From Bedellia somnulentella (Eukaryota; Arthropoda; Insecta; Lepidoptera; Bedelliidae): a stretch of DNA of 64,000 bases. The notes under the pieces are model-generated. The model ran no database searches and had not been told where the DNA came from. It saw only the letters and a program-made list of their open reading frames with translations. The position numbers and the translations under genes are program-made. Positions 1 to 54,949 of the stretch are shown here, piece after piece. How positions within the stretch are numbered: the first letter of the stretch is position 1; every line of letters starts with the position of its first letter. The stretch lies in NCBI GenBank assembly GCA_963576735.1, contig OY755174.1:4030001-4094000 (forward strand). The letters are read 5' to 3'.

Positions 1-35
1 ACATAATATTTTCATTTCATATTTTTCTGTACTAG

Positions 36-44871
<44,836 letters not shown>

Positions 44872-44955
44872 CCACAATAGTGGCGAATTATTCATCTTTG
44901 TCTTACCTTTCTTCACTTTTGTAATATTTTTCTGATTCGATCACTTTTTATACGC

Positions 44956-44961
44956 AATAAA
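44956..44961 (+). terminator. Poly(A) signal AATAAA for Unc-89
   Basis: AATAAA lies 85 nt beyond the Unc-89 stop codon in an AT-rich 3' UTR. It is the first canonical signal after the stop. Cleavage would be expected within about 30 nt. Confidence 0.7.
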
Positions 44962-44999
44962 TATAAATTGAAATACAAAATTATTCTTAGTAAAAGATA

Positions 45000-46080
45000 A
45001 AATGAATGACACTAAATAGGGTAATGATAAATGACCATATTCTCTCAATATATCTTTTCATTAATTGATAATTGTTGGTGGTTATTTTATGATTGTTATT
45101 GATGTAAAAATATGTTTTTGTTTCTTATTTAAATATTTCCATTGTATTCGAAAATGCCCACCAGGAATTCAACTCATTTCATCTATATTGGATAACAAAA
45201 TTCTAGTCATCATTCGATTTAATCATAACTTTTTGTTACTATGTTTGTTATTAATTTATTTATACATTTTTATGGCCCCTTTTTTTAAATTATTTATACA
45301 ATTTTGTATTAATGGTGCTCTTGTATTATTAATAATAAAATGAGCATTTTACGGAAATCTACTTGTTTTATTTAGGTCCAAAAATAGTTGGTAGGTGTGA
45401 AGTTGGAAGTTTCTTTTTAATAAACTCCCATGTATAAAACTGATTTGGCCTATATTCAATGTTAAAATGGATTCAGAAATTAAATTACAGTCAAGGGGAT
45501 TTTCAGTATGTGACATGAATACAATTTTATTCATTATTTCACATCTCATCAGAGAACTCTTCACGCTGGATTTCAATCGTTAGAATTTGATTTCCAATAA
45601 GTTTCCACAGAACCAATTTTATTAAACTGAAAATTGTTCGTTGTACAAATGAGTAATTTACATCAAAATTACCCAAGAAAAGATATAGCCAGAGCTTTAG
45701 AAATAGAAGTAAATTAAAGAAAATAAATAAAAGAAATACATTAATTGGTTATATTGGTATCCGGCCACATTGCACTACAAGCACTTTTAATTTAAAACCC
45801 CAAAACTTCTTACGACACCCGCAGAAGTGTATTCAAAGCCGACACTAAAAAAAACATTATACATAATCATAATTGGTTATAGACATACTCAGACCTATAA
45901 TCCCTATAATAAAAAAGCCAGAGCTTCGTAGATAACAGAATGGAAATAGAAAAAAAAAATTTTAAAATAGGCGGGAATCTTATCAATTTTTCCATTCTCT
46001 TAATTACAAGCTTTGGTTCAATGTGAGTATTCAATATTTAAATATTTGAAAATAAGTATATTTATTTATTCAAATTATTG
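45000..46080. other. AT-rich intergenic stretch, nothing recognised
   Basis: Between the Unc-89 3' UTR and the nested SINE/MITE cluster. Frames are short and of low complexity. No gene, RNA or repeat family seen elsewhere in the window is recognised. Confidence 0.6.
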
Positions 46081-46090
46081 TGTGTGTTTA

Positions 46091-46785
46091 TATTGTGTTC
46101 AAATCCTGGGTCGGGCCTACACCAATTTGTCTTTTCTAAAGACATATGTGTGGTTAATTTATCATGGTTGTTAACGGTGAGGGAAAACATCGTGAGGAAA
46201 CCCACATGGGCTTATTCCGTTTATCCACCCTAAAACAGCCTCCCTAAGTCGGATATTCGGAGACGCATGTCCGTCTAGCCACCCTGAACGGGGTGGATAT
46301 CCGGAATGCATATAATATGGTTCTTCCGATTTTTTACCCCAAGTACAGTAATTTACAGAAACATACACAACACAAAATGGGTCCAAGAAACATCATGAAC
46401 ATTAAAATACTTAAGATAAACATACCTACTTTCTTACTTACAGTTTGAATAAAAATATCTTACAAACTTAGGGTCTTTTTTCTGTAAATGACTGTACGTA
46501 GACAGGGTATTGATGATTAAGTCTTCTTTAAGTTACTTCTGGCTTCTGGGTAGCTATAGCATCCCAGGAGTGAGAAGTAACGTTACAATGGCTGAGTTGT
46601 ACTTAGTCATGTGACAGTGTATTCATACAAAACGGCGATAGGCCTGCCCCCTATCACGTGAGTACACTGTCCATGCAAAACGTGGGTACTCTGAACACCA
46701 GGTGACAAAGTCACGTATGTTCAGAAGTATTAGTACCTCTGCCAACCCCTTCGGGGATATTTGGCATGAATGTTTATGCTTATGC
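46091..46785 (+). mobile_element. tRNA-derived SINE-A copy split by a MITE
   Basis: The 5' part is 46091-46207 (from box B on) and the 3' part is 46589-46785. The two parts are contiguous in the family consensus (CCCACATG / GCTGAGTTGTACTTAG). The intervening 380 bp is a foldback MITE, so the SINE is the older insertion. Confidence 0.88.
46208..46586. mobile_element. MITE family 4, truncated copy nested in SINE-A
   Basis: The left arm and most of the interior match the 54032 copy. The right arm is replaced by unrelated sequence holding its own small inverted repeat (GTTACTTCTGGCTTCTGGG / TCCCAGGAGTGAGAAGTAAC). It interrupts the SINE at 46091-46785. Confidence 0.85.
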
Positions 46786-46918
46786 TTATTTATTACAGTC
46801 ATACCTGTTGCAGTGATTTCAATATTTTTATACTGAACTTGTCTCTTTCTCAAGTATAATAGTCCTAATAATATAGTAATGCGCTCTTAATAGGGCTTAA
46901 ATAAATAAAATAAAGTAA

Positions 46919-47089
46919 TCCTTACTAATATTATAAATCGGAAAGTGAGTTTGTTTGTTCTGCTTTTTTATTCTGAAGAAAAACATATTCCCAAGGGAAA
47001 TCGTGGGAATGAAAAGTTTTGTTATAGTTGTGCTTTATACCGCTATATAACCTAATTCCACGCGGGCGAAGCTTCGGGCGGAAAGCTAG
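46919..47089 (+). mobile_element. Nonautonomous Helitron, 171 bp
   Basis: Starts TCCTTACTAATATTATAAAT and ends CTAG after a CGAAGCTTCG-centred hairpin 16 nt upstream. The base before is A and the base after is T, as expected for A/T target insertion without duplication. It lies 93 bp beyond the UBE2F-type stop codon, probably in or near that 3' UTR. Confidence 0.85.
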
Positions 47090-47181
47090 TCAACAATAAA
47101 ATGAAAACACAATATAAAACAAGATCTGTATTTAAATGAACAAATTGGTAAAATCCTTATAACAAATTCATTTCAGTGGTC

Positions 47182-49233
47182 TTATCTCTTTTTTGAAGAG
47201 TTAATGTATTCTTTAACTTTTTCCTGAAATCCTTTTTTATCGTTTTTGTACATCTCTGCAGCTTCTATGTTGAGTGGGTCATCGAAATTTAAGAGGTCCT
47301 GAAAAAATAATATCATTCGGTGAGTAAAAATCTATTTGTGCTTTAATGGCTTCTGAAACCATTTTGGTCCAAGGTCCCTGTAACTTTCATGATAGTTGCA
47401 GTTTTTGTCTGTATGTGGTGGACTATATACATCTTTAGCTACACTCACAGTTGGCGAATGATCATTCATCATCAATTATCATCAATTATTGCTGAATAAC
47501 CATAAAGGTTCAACAAAATAAAAACTAGTATTAACTATGCATAGCAGTTAAAAATTGTTTTAATCACTTTGTGAAAATTATTAGAGCGAAAATGTGGTGG
47601 CCTGACTCAGGATTTCAACCCACACTTCTCTGCATGATAAGCAGTATTGTAACCACTGAGTTAACGCAGGTGTGCTGATATGATGATTAATCAAAAATAT
47701 TGTAAGAATATACAAAGATACACACAAATCACAGCTATAAATCCCAAAACAGCATATTTAATGCATCAGAATTAGAAATTATTTAACAACTTTTGGTAGT
47801 GGGTCTCCAGCTGCATCAATGAACAAATCAATACAAAAATTTATAAAACCCATATATGTGGGTTTGAATCCCGCTGAGTACAACATTCCAAAAGTGGCTG
47901 AGGAATTTCTAATTCTTTATCTCTGGCTACCCCTTCTAGGGATTTATAGTCGTGAGTATATTTTATGTTATGAGTACAACATTTATGAGATCAAAATAAT
48001 AGTGTTGGCTGTTATATATATGTGTATTATATAGTATTAAATCATTCAGTCATTAAGTTATACATACTTTGAGGCAAACTTGATCAGTGTCATATGACAC
48101 ACAAGAACATAATACAGTATTGTCTACATATGTGGGAAAAGTCAGTACCAACATTCAAATTCAAATTCAAATTCATTTATTTGCTATATAGAACATGGTA
48201 CATTTGATGATACAACATGCAAGGCTTATTTTTACCTTCACCTTTAATTTCAGTAAAATTTCAAGTTTTATTTAGAAGGTGGTTAATATTTGATAATATT
48301 CTTTATTTATGCGAGACAGCTTTGGAACTTCATAAAAAGGGTGTTCAAATAACAGATTGTTAGTGATCAAATACCAACCGCATCGCCCCAGCAATGGTGT
48401 TTACAATAAGTTCAGGAGACTAAAGACAAAGAACACCTACAGAGCATATGCTATTTTTAAATTTATATCTTTAGAAAACTTACTGTAAATAATGAGTTCA
48501 GTCCCCATATAACATCTTTCAGTCTTCGAGTTGGCGCCCAGCCATGTTCATCAATTGAGGTTTGTCTTAACAGTGATAAACATATGTCTCCATCCTCATT
48601 TATATTCGGATGCCATAGTCTTGTTAAGCACTTTACTTTTGGAGGCTGCAAAAGAAATAATTATTATTATGTGGTCAATGTGAACTGTAAAGAGCCATGA
48701 AGTCAGATAGATCATAATAAACATAATATCAGTCAAGTGATGAGATAAATGAGACCTATTGAAAATTCTACATTATTTATGTCTGCTGGTAACCAAAACT
48801 GAAAACCACATATTTCTGTTGTAAGAACAGCAACTAATATTTCAAACAACTTTTTACAAGGTGTCAGACCAATATGGCAACAACAAATGATTCAGCTGCA
48901 ACAAGGCCACCAAGAGATGTCCTTATTAATAAGATAAACATGTGCTTATTATCTTATACTTACAGCCATGTTATACTCCTCAGTAACATAGACACTAAAT
49001 TTAAACTTGCCCCCTTGCCAGAAACCCTCATCTGGTTTTACAGTCAATATAAACTCACTCAGTACATTTAAATCTGGGTATTTAATATCACAAGTGGTTG
49101 GCAAGTTTTCATTCATTTCTTGTACTTCTTTAACTAGAAGTTTATCTCTTATTGAGATTCTTTTTTGGGGTTCAGTATTAACACCATTACTAGCCTCAGA
49201 ACCACTTTTCTTAAACCTATTAAGCGTAATCAT
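47182..49233 (-). CDS. UBE2F-type NEDD8-conjugating enzyme E2, complete
   Basis: Coding exons on the minus strand: 49233-48964, 48645-48484, 47298-47182, all joined in phase 0; 182 residues. The enzyme takes NEDD8 from the E1 and passes it to cullins, with RBX2 partners in vertebrates. Exon 1 holds a short basic N-terminus ([11 protein letters not shown], for E1/DCN1 docking in the family) and the UBC start ([14 protein letters not shown]). Then come YPDLNVL and GGKFKFSV. Exon 2 carries the HPN motif (LWHPNIN), the active-site Cys in DICLSLLR and [19 protein letters not shown], the signature that separates UBE2F from UBE2M. Exon 3 ([10 protein letters not shown]) ends in TAA. Length matches the family. 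It is convergent with Unc-89. Confidence 0.93.
47880..47965 (+). mobile_element. SINE-B 3' fragment in an intron of the UBE2F-type gene
   Basis: Runs from ACATTCCAAAAGTGGCTGAG to AGTCGTGAGTATATTTTATG; a 3'-end fragment with a degraded tail. Confidence 0.8.
48150..48400 (-). mobile_element. LINE 3' end with (TTTGAA)n tail, minus strand
   Basis: Plus strand begins with three ATTCAA units and CATTTATTTGCTATATAGAA, then GGTACATTTGATGATACAAC. This is the complement of a LINE 3' UTR with a short tandem tail. It lies in the intron between exons 2 and 3 of the UBE2F-type gene. Confidence 0.6.
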
Positions 49234-49239
49234 TTCGCG

Positions 49240-49616
49240 ATGACCACTTTTTGATGTACTACAGCATTTAAAACTATTTATCAGCTACAAGTGAAATTTT
49301 CTAAAAGAGTTTCAAAATTTATAGGATTCATTCAGCAAACAAAAATGCAATAATGCAGAAATTGTGAATATGAATATGAAATGCAAAATTTTGGTTGATT
49401 GACTGACTTGACTGACTGGATGAGTGATTGATAGTATATATGATACTGATTTGTAAATAGACGTTACCTACGAACTCAGTGTACATTGTACATAGAGTAA
49501 AGTAATACACTGGATATAGAGAGCCAACTTGCTGGATTTTAATGTCACCTAGTTTATAATGCAAACTTATCGCCATCTCGAGGCATTCCACCCGAACTTC
49601 TGCTACAATTTAATCA

Positions 49617-49667
<51 letters not shown>

Positions 49668-50560
49668 ATAAGTATATTGATTGCGCCTTAATTTCGATGT
49701 ACTGTCTGTATGGCTAAGAATATATAATATTAACAAAAAAAAAACAAAACATGTCGAAGAAGTAGACACGATTCTATGCAGTCTTTCGTAATTTTCCTTA
49801 TGACAATATTTCGTAAAATTTTACGTTTATATACTCTAATAAAGAAGAAATCATACCGCGATGTAGGAATTACCAACAGTGCCATCTATTGATGAATAAG
49901 CAAATTACGGCGCGCTTTTTTAATAAGTTCAGGTGGAACTGCAATAGAGGCGCTGTTAAAAATCACAAAGTGAGGATGTAAGGAAGTTTCCAGCCCCTGA
50001 CATTGTATCACAGATTAAATATTAGTAGTCATTGTATAATGCCCGGCTTACATTATAACGCGTTTACATTGCTCATAGTAGATATCCAAAAGACAATGTA
50101 AACCCAGCCTCATTCGTTCAGCCATTAACCAAGTGAAAGTCCAAAGTGAGATCCAGTACAGATCCACAATCTTTTCTTGGCCGGCGGCAACTACTGAAAC
50201 TACTGTCGCCATTTTGAAATTTCGGCCTGTCATTGTCAGTTAGTTCTCAACTACATAAAAATTTTAGGGTCACCTACGTATATAATAAATTATCACTCTC
50301 ATTAATATTTTTTGTAGTGGAAACTTTTTTTTAAGTCAATTATTTTTATGATGTATTTTTGCTTCTTAATAAACGCTTTTATTTCCAGTATTCAATATAA
50401 AAAAATATGGAAATTATTATTTATTTTGTAAAATTTTATCTAAGTAGGCTAACACAAATAAGATTTCACTTCGTATACACTGATGCGTGGGTTCTAATCC
50501 TATTGCGGGGATGTACCAATGTGTCATTTCTTAAGTGATAACTGTCTGACATATATATAT
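49240..50560. other. Upstream region of the UBE2F-type gene
   Basis: Holds the (TA)n tract and AT-rich sequence. Around 50150-50235 a GC-richer minus-strand piece contains AAAATGGCG followed by codons for TVVSVVAAGQEK. This could be a first exon or leader of an unidentified transcript, but there is no supported continuation. Confidence 0.4.
49619..49666. repeat. (TA)n microsatellite
   Basis: About 24 uninterrupted TA units upstream of the UBE2F-type gene. Confidence 0.98.
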
Positions 50561-50565
50561 AAAAA

Positions 50566-50950
50566 TACAAGGCAAATACGACGTGATAGCTTAATGGGTA
50601 GAACACCGGTTAACGTGCAAGCGACTAGTGTTCAAATCCCGGATCGGGCCTACATCAATTTGTCTTTTCTAAAGACATATGTGTGGTTAATTTATCACGG
50701 TTTTTTACGGTGAGGGAAAACATCGTGAGGAAACCCACATGGCTGAGTTGTACTTAGTCGTGTGACAATGTATTCGTACAAAACGGCGATAGGCCTGCCC
50801 CCTATCACGTGAGTACACTGTCCATGCAAAACGTGGGTACTCTGAACACCAAGTGACAAAGTCACGTGATGTTCAGAATTATTAGTACCTCTGCCAAACC
50901 CATTCGGGGTTATTCGGCGTGAACGTTTATGTTATGTTATGTTATATGTT
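50566..50950 (+). mobile_element. tRNA-derived SINE-A copy, full length
   Basis: Complete copy in plus orientation: head ACGTGATAGCTTAATGGGTA, box B GTTCAAATCCCGG, body, then a (TTATG)n tail at 50926-50948. It lies upstream of the UBE2F-type gene. Confidence 0.92.
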
Positions 50951-51417
50951 ACAAGGCTGTTAAAAGCAATAAAAAAGTGCCCATAAATTCACTGACCCAG
51001 CTAAATGAATGACCCAAACGTTATCTAATGTTTAGAATTATTTTTTCTATGCAACCTTTTTAGGGGATCTATGTGTGAATATGACATGTAAAAGACAGTA
51101 CACGAAAAAGTAAGCCTCTGATTTACAGGATAAAAAAAATGATTTTATATAGTTACCCACTTTTTAAACTCTAAGTGTCACAAATAACAAATCCTTGAGT
51201 ATAAAATAATGAAACAGTTTGCAGAGAAGTACAATTGGCAGTGCTATCGATAAAAGCGATCTCTTCCAGACAACATTTGGGAGGTAAGATCAGCAAAGTC
51301 AGGATACACAGTCATTCGGGATAAATTCAAGACAAGGGCAAAAATAAATAAATTTAATTAGCTTACATTAAAACAAACTTATTTATTTACAATAATAGTT
51401 ATTAAAAAGAAAAAAAA

Positions 51418-51792
51418 ATGTCGCCAAAAAGTCTCTTAAAAGCCCCAATACCGTTAGTCGCCTATTACGTACACCCACTGGCAGAAATGGGGTAGTGCTA
51501 TTCTAAGCCGACACTATATAGCAACTAGTTATTAATTAAATGAATATTATATAAATTGTTTTATTAAGACATTTCAAAACATAAATTAATCAGCCTGTAT
51601 TGTGTAAAATTATTTCCCTTATAATGGTATATTATGATAATTAAATTTAGATGGAGACCCATCACCAAGAACCTTTATTTTACCATCCCCACGCAACTTT
51701 CAAAAGTGGCTGAGGAATTTTATAATTCCCTAGCTCTGGCTACCCCTTCTAGGGATTTATAGCCGTGAGTATATGTATGTATGTATGTAGTA
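51418..51792. mobile_element. SINE-B fragments, one reversed 5' half and one forward 3' half
   Basis: At 51418-51525 the 5' half is in minus orientation (CTCTTAAAAGCCCCAATACC ... GGTAGTGCTATTCTAAGCC). At 51650-51792 the 3' half is in plus orientation and ends in (ATGT)n. They may be two separate insertions or one rearranged by 5' inversion. Confidence 0.75.
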
Positions 51793-52530
51793 ACTAAACA
51801 AGAAGTAAGGCAGTTAGTGATCCCTATAAGCGGCAGCTCCATTAACGAATGTTTCCAGAAGAGTGGCAGAATTGTATACCAGGTGAAGTCACGGAGACCA
51901 GAGATCCTAGCACAGCCCCTTTACCGCCAGTGATGATAGGTTCAGAGTCGGAACCAGTAACTACTGCACAATCCGCTACATTCTTTGTAATAACATTGAA
52001 GGTCAAACCCTGTTACAGTTTTTTGATAAATTAAACAGTCATCTTAGCTTTGTTTAATTTCTAGAAAATATTGTTTAAAAACATATTAATTATCTCGAAA
52101 TGGTTTTGTAATCAGTATCACTTTCGTAAAACTTTACATACCAATATAAAGTACTGTGGGCTGTAAGGAAAGGTGAAAGACCAAAAAAGAATTTGAAAGT
52201 TTTTTTCCGAAGTCTCTTCACTCACGTTTCCCTCCCCTAAATCCGGCCCTGTTTCGAGCACTCATGTCACGAGCTTTCATGTCTTCTTTCATGAAAACCT
52301 TTCTTTGGGCTTTATTATCATTGTGTGACAAGGTCTTTTCGCCGCTTACAATTTCCCGAAAATCATTTTTGAGCGGTAGTGTGACTACCGTTATGTAATA
52401 GTACGAGATTATTTTCATCAAAAGTGTCAAAAATTTCCTGTCCTCTAAAAGAAGTAAATTTGATGGTAAAGGAAGTGAATTTATTTCCGTGATCACAGAA
52501 TAACTTTTTCAAGGCTGCTCTTGGGTATGT
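51793..52530. other. Intergenic stretch with short open frames only
   Basis: The plus frame 51849-52034 and the minus frames 52218-52563 have no recognisable domain and weak composition. They are more likely decayed mobile DNA than exons. Confidence 0.4.
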
Positions 52531-52534
52531 AAGC

Positions 52535-53132
52535 AATTGGCCTAGACCTCGCTTTTTTAACATACCCTTTTTATATTATAAATCGATAAAGGACATCAAA
52601 CTTAACAACTTTGCCCATGGAATGACTATCTAAAATATTGTAATTTTCAAAATATAATAAGAATTAAAAATTGTCGTACCTAGTTGAAACTGAGAATGTA
52701 TACAATGAGATTCCTTGCTTCAGTGAAAATAAAAAATAAAAAAAAACATTTGATCTATGGTGTAAACAAAAACATAACCTCTTTCGGTATTTTCCAGTTC
52801 AATCGCTCGCTTACCGGTTTATTTTCATGATATTATTTTTCAACGACGATCAATACAACTGGAAAATACAGAAAGAAGTTATATTTTTGTTTACAGAGCG
52901 AAAAGCATATATCAAATGTTTTTTTTTTATTTTTTATTTTCACTGAAGCAAGGAATCTCATTGTATACATTCTCAGTTTGAACTAGGTACGACAATTTTT
53001 AATTATTATTATATTTTGAAAATTACAATATTTTAGATAGGCATTCCATGGGCAAAGTTGTTTAGTTTGATGTCCTTTATCGATTTATAATATAAAAAGG
53101 GTATGTTAAAAAAGCGAGGTCTAGGCCAATTG
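52535..53132. mobile_element. MITE family 3, palindromic copy A (598 bp)
   Basis: Arms 52535-52799 and 52857-53132 are almost perfect inverted repeats, about 270 bp each, around a 57-nt loop. Ends read AATTGGCCTAGACCTCGC and its complement. No coding frame. It shares its last four bases with copy B, which follows directly. Confidence 0.93.
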
Positions 53133-53722
53133 GCCTAGACCTCGCTTTTATAACATACCCTTTTTATATTATAAATCGATAAAGGACATCAAACTAAACA
53201 ACTTTGCCCATGGAATGCCTATCTAAAATATTGTAATTTTCAAAATAAAATAATAATTAAAAATTGTCGTACCTAGTTCAAACTGAGAATGTATAGAATG
53301 AGATTCCTTGCTTCAGTGAAAATAAGAAATAAAAAAAACATTTGATCTATGGTGTAAACAAAATCATAACTCTTTTCGGTATTTTCCAGTTCAATCGCTC
53401 GCTTACCGGTTTATTTTCATGATATTATTTTTCAACGACGATCAATAGAATTGGAAAATGCCGAAAGAAGTAATATTTTTGTTTACAGAGCGAATAGCAT
53501 AGATCAAATGTTTTTTTTATTTCTTATTTTCACTGAAGCAAGGAATCTCATTCTATACATTCTCAGTTTGAACTAGGTACGACAATTTTTAATTATTATT
53601 TTATTTTGAAAATTACAATATTTTAGATAGGCATTCCATGGGCAAAGTTGTTTAGTTTGATGTCCTTTATCGATTTATAATATAAAAAGGGTATGTTATA
53701 AAAGCGAGGTCTAGGCCAATTT
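53129..53722. mobile_element. MITE family 3, palindromic copy B (594 bp)
   Basis: Same architecture as copy A, head-to-tail with it and sharing the AATT at the junction. The loop is nearly identical. Both arms of B share changes that are absent from both arms of A, for example GTATAGAATGAG versus GTATACAATGAG. Confidence 0.93.
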
Positions 53723-53734
53723 AAATAATTAGAT

Positions 53735-53818
53735 TAGGATCAGATTAGGATCGAACTCGAGACCTACACCCCGTGTCGTAAGCTCTACTTTTAACATTGG
53801 ACCACGATGGTAGACATA
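53735..53818 (-). mobile_element. tRNA-like SINE head fragment
   Basis: Minus strand shows GTGGTCCAATG ... GGTCTCGAGTTCGATCC, a box A/box B arrangement resembling the SINE-C head. The rest of the element is absent. Confidence 0.55.
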
Positions 53819-54031
53819 AACGCTTATTATATTTGTTTTATGTATATTATTGTAGGTATATGCTTAAAATAAGAAAGAAGGAAGGAAATAATAGAAAGAA
53901 AAAAATGGATGTGGCTGGAAATATCAACAATCATCCATCATTTTGGCGTGAGATTGGCTGATAAATATTAAATCCAAAGCTCTAGCTATATGTTTCTTTA
54001 TTGCGGAAGGTGCTGGGCGGCCATTTTCATC

Positions 54032-54448
54032 GGCTTATTCCGTTTATCCACCCTAAAAAATCCTCCCTAAGTCGGATATTCGGAAACGCATGTCCGATTA
54101 TCCACCCTGAACGGGGTGGATATCCGGAATGCATATAATATGGTTCTTCCGATTTTTTACCCCAAGTACAGTAATTTACAGAAACAAAATGGGTCCAAGA
54201 AACATCGTGAACATTAAAATACTTAAGATAAACATACCTACTTTCTTACTTACAGTTTGAATAAAAATATCTTACAAACTTAGGGTCTTTTATCTGTAAA
54301 TGACTGTACGTAGGCAGGGTAGAAAATCGGAAGAAACATTTTATTATGAATTCCGATTATCCACCCCGTTCAGGGTGGATAATCGGACATGCGTTTCCGA
54401 ATATCCGACTTAGGGAGGATTTTTTAGGGTGGATAAACGGAATAAGCC
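54032..54448. mobile_element. MITE family 4, complete, with 8-bp target duplication
   Basis: About 100-bp terminal inverted repeats start GGCTTATTCCGTTTATCCAC. The element is flanked by TTTTCATC at 54024-54031 and 54449-54456. An 8-bp duplication fits hAT- or P-type transposases. The interior contains no frame. Confidence 0.93.
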
Positions 54449-54812
54449 TTTTCATCCGTTTAATTTTATTCAATCAAGATGGTGCTTGCTCTTCTAGTTG
54501 TATTTGATATTAATTTAACAATCAATCCTATCAATAAGAACAGCAACAATAATATAACTAGTTGAGAAATTATACGACTTTTCTAATAAGAAAATTGGTA
54601 AGTCTTTGTACTGCGCACCAGGGCGTATCCAGCCCTCAAAAAAGGTGGTGGGCAAAGGTACCCAAAAATCTCTTGGTGATAGTATTAGTATCATCATGCT
54701 ATCAGCAGACCATAAAAGTGTTCGGTCGTAGGTCGATTAGGGTTTTGGGTTTGCCCAAGGATGGATCCGCGCTTGTTGCCCACACCCGTTATAAAATACT
54801 ACGACCAGCCCG

Positions 54813-54943
54813 GCTAGTACGAGCCGTGTTTAAACTAGTTATCGCGTGGGATAAAGCAGCCATCTCTTACGCACTTACCTAGTATCGTATACTGCCATCT
54901 CATTCTAACCGTTATCGTGTCGATAAAATAGCGCTCATGCTTG
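54813..54943. mobile_element. MITE family 5, copy 2, opposite orientation
   Basis: The interior (GTGTTTAAACTAGTTATCGC, AGCAGCCATCTCTTACGCAC, TAACCGTTATCGTGTCGATA) is the reverse complement of the 39073 copy with few changes. Confidence 0.8.
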
Positions 54944-54949
54944 CCCTTG

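Noticed and set aside
49619..49666. CRISPR-like or regulatory array
   Set aside because: It is a simple TA dinucleotide run. No spacer-repeat structure exists anywhere in the window, and the genome is eukaryotic.
51849..52034. Possible exon (61 codons) in the intergenic region
   Set aside because: No domain and no flanking exons were found, and it begins beside a SINE. Composition alone is not enough.
52218..52563. Overlapping minus-strand frames beside the palindromic MITE
   Set aside because: No recognisable domain. The upper one runs into the MITE arm, which indicates chance.
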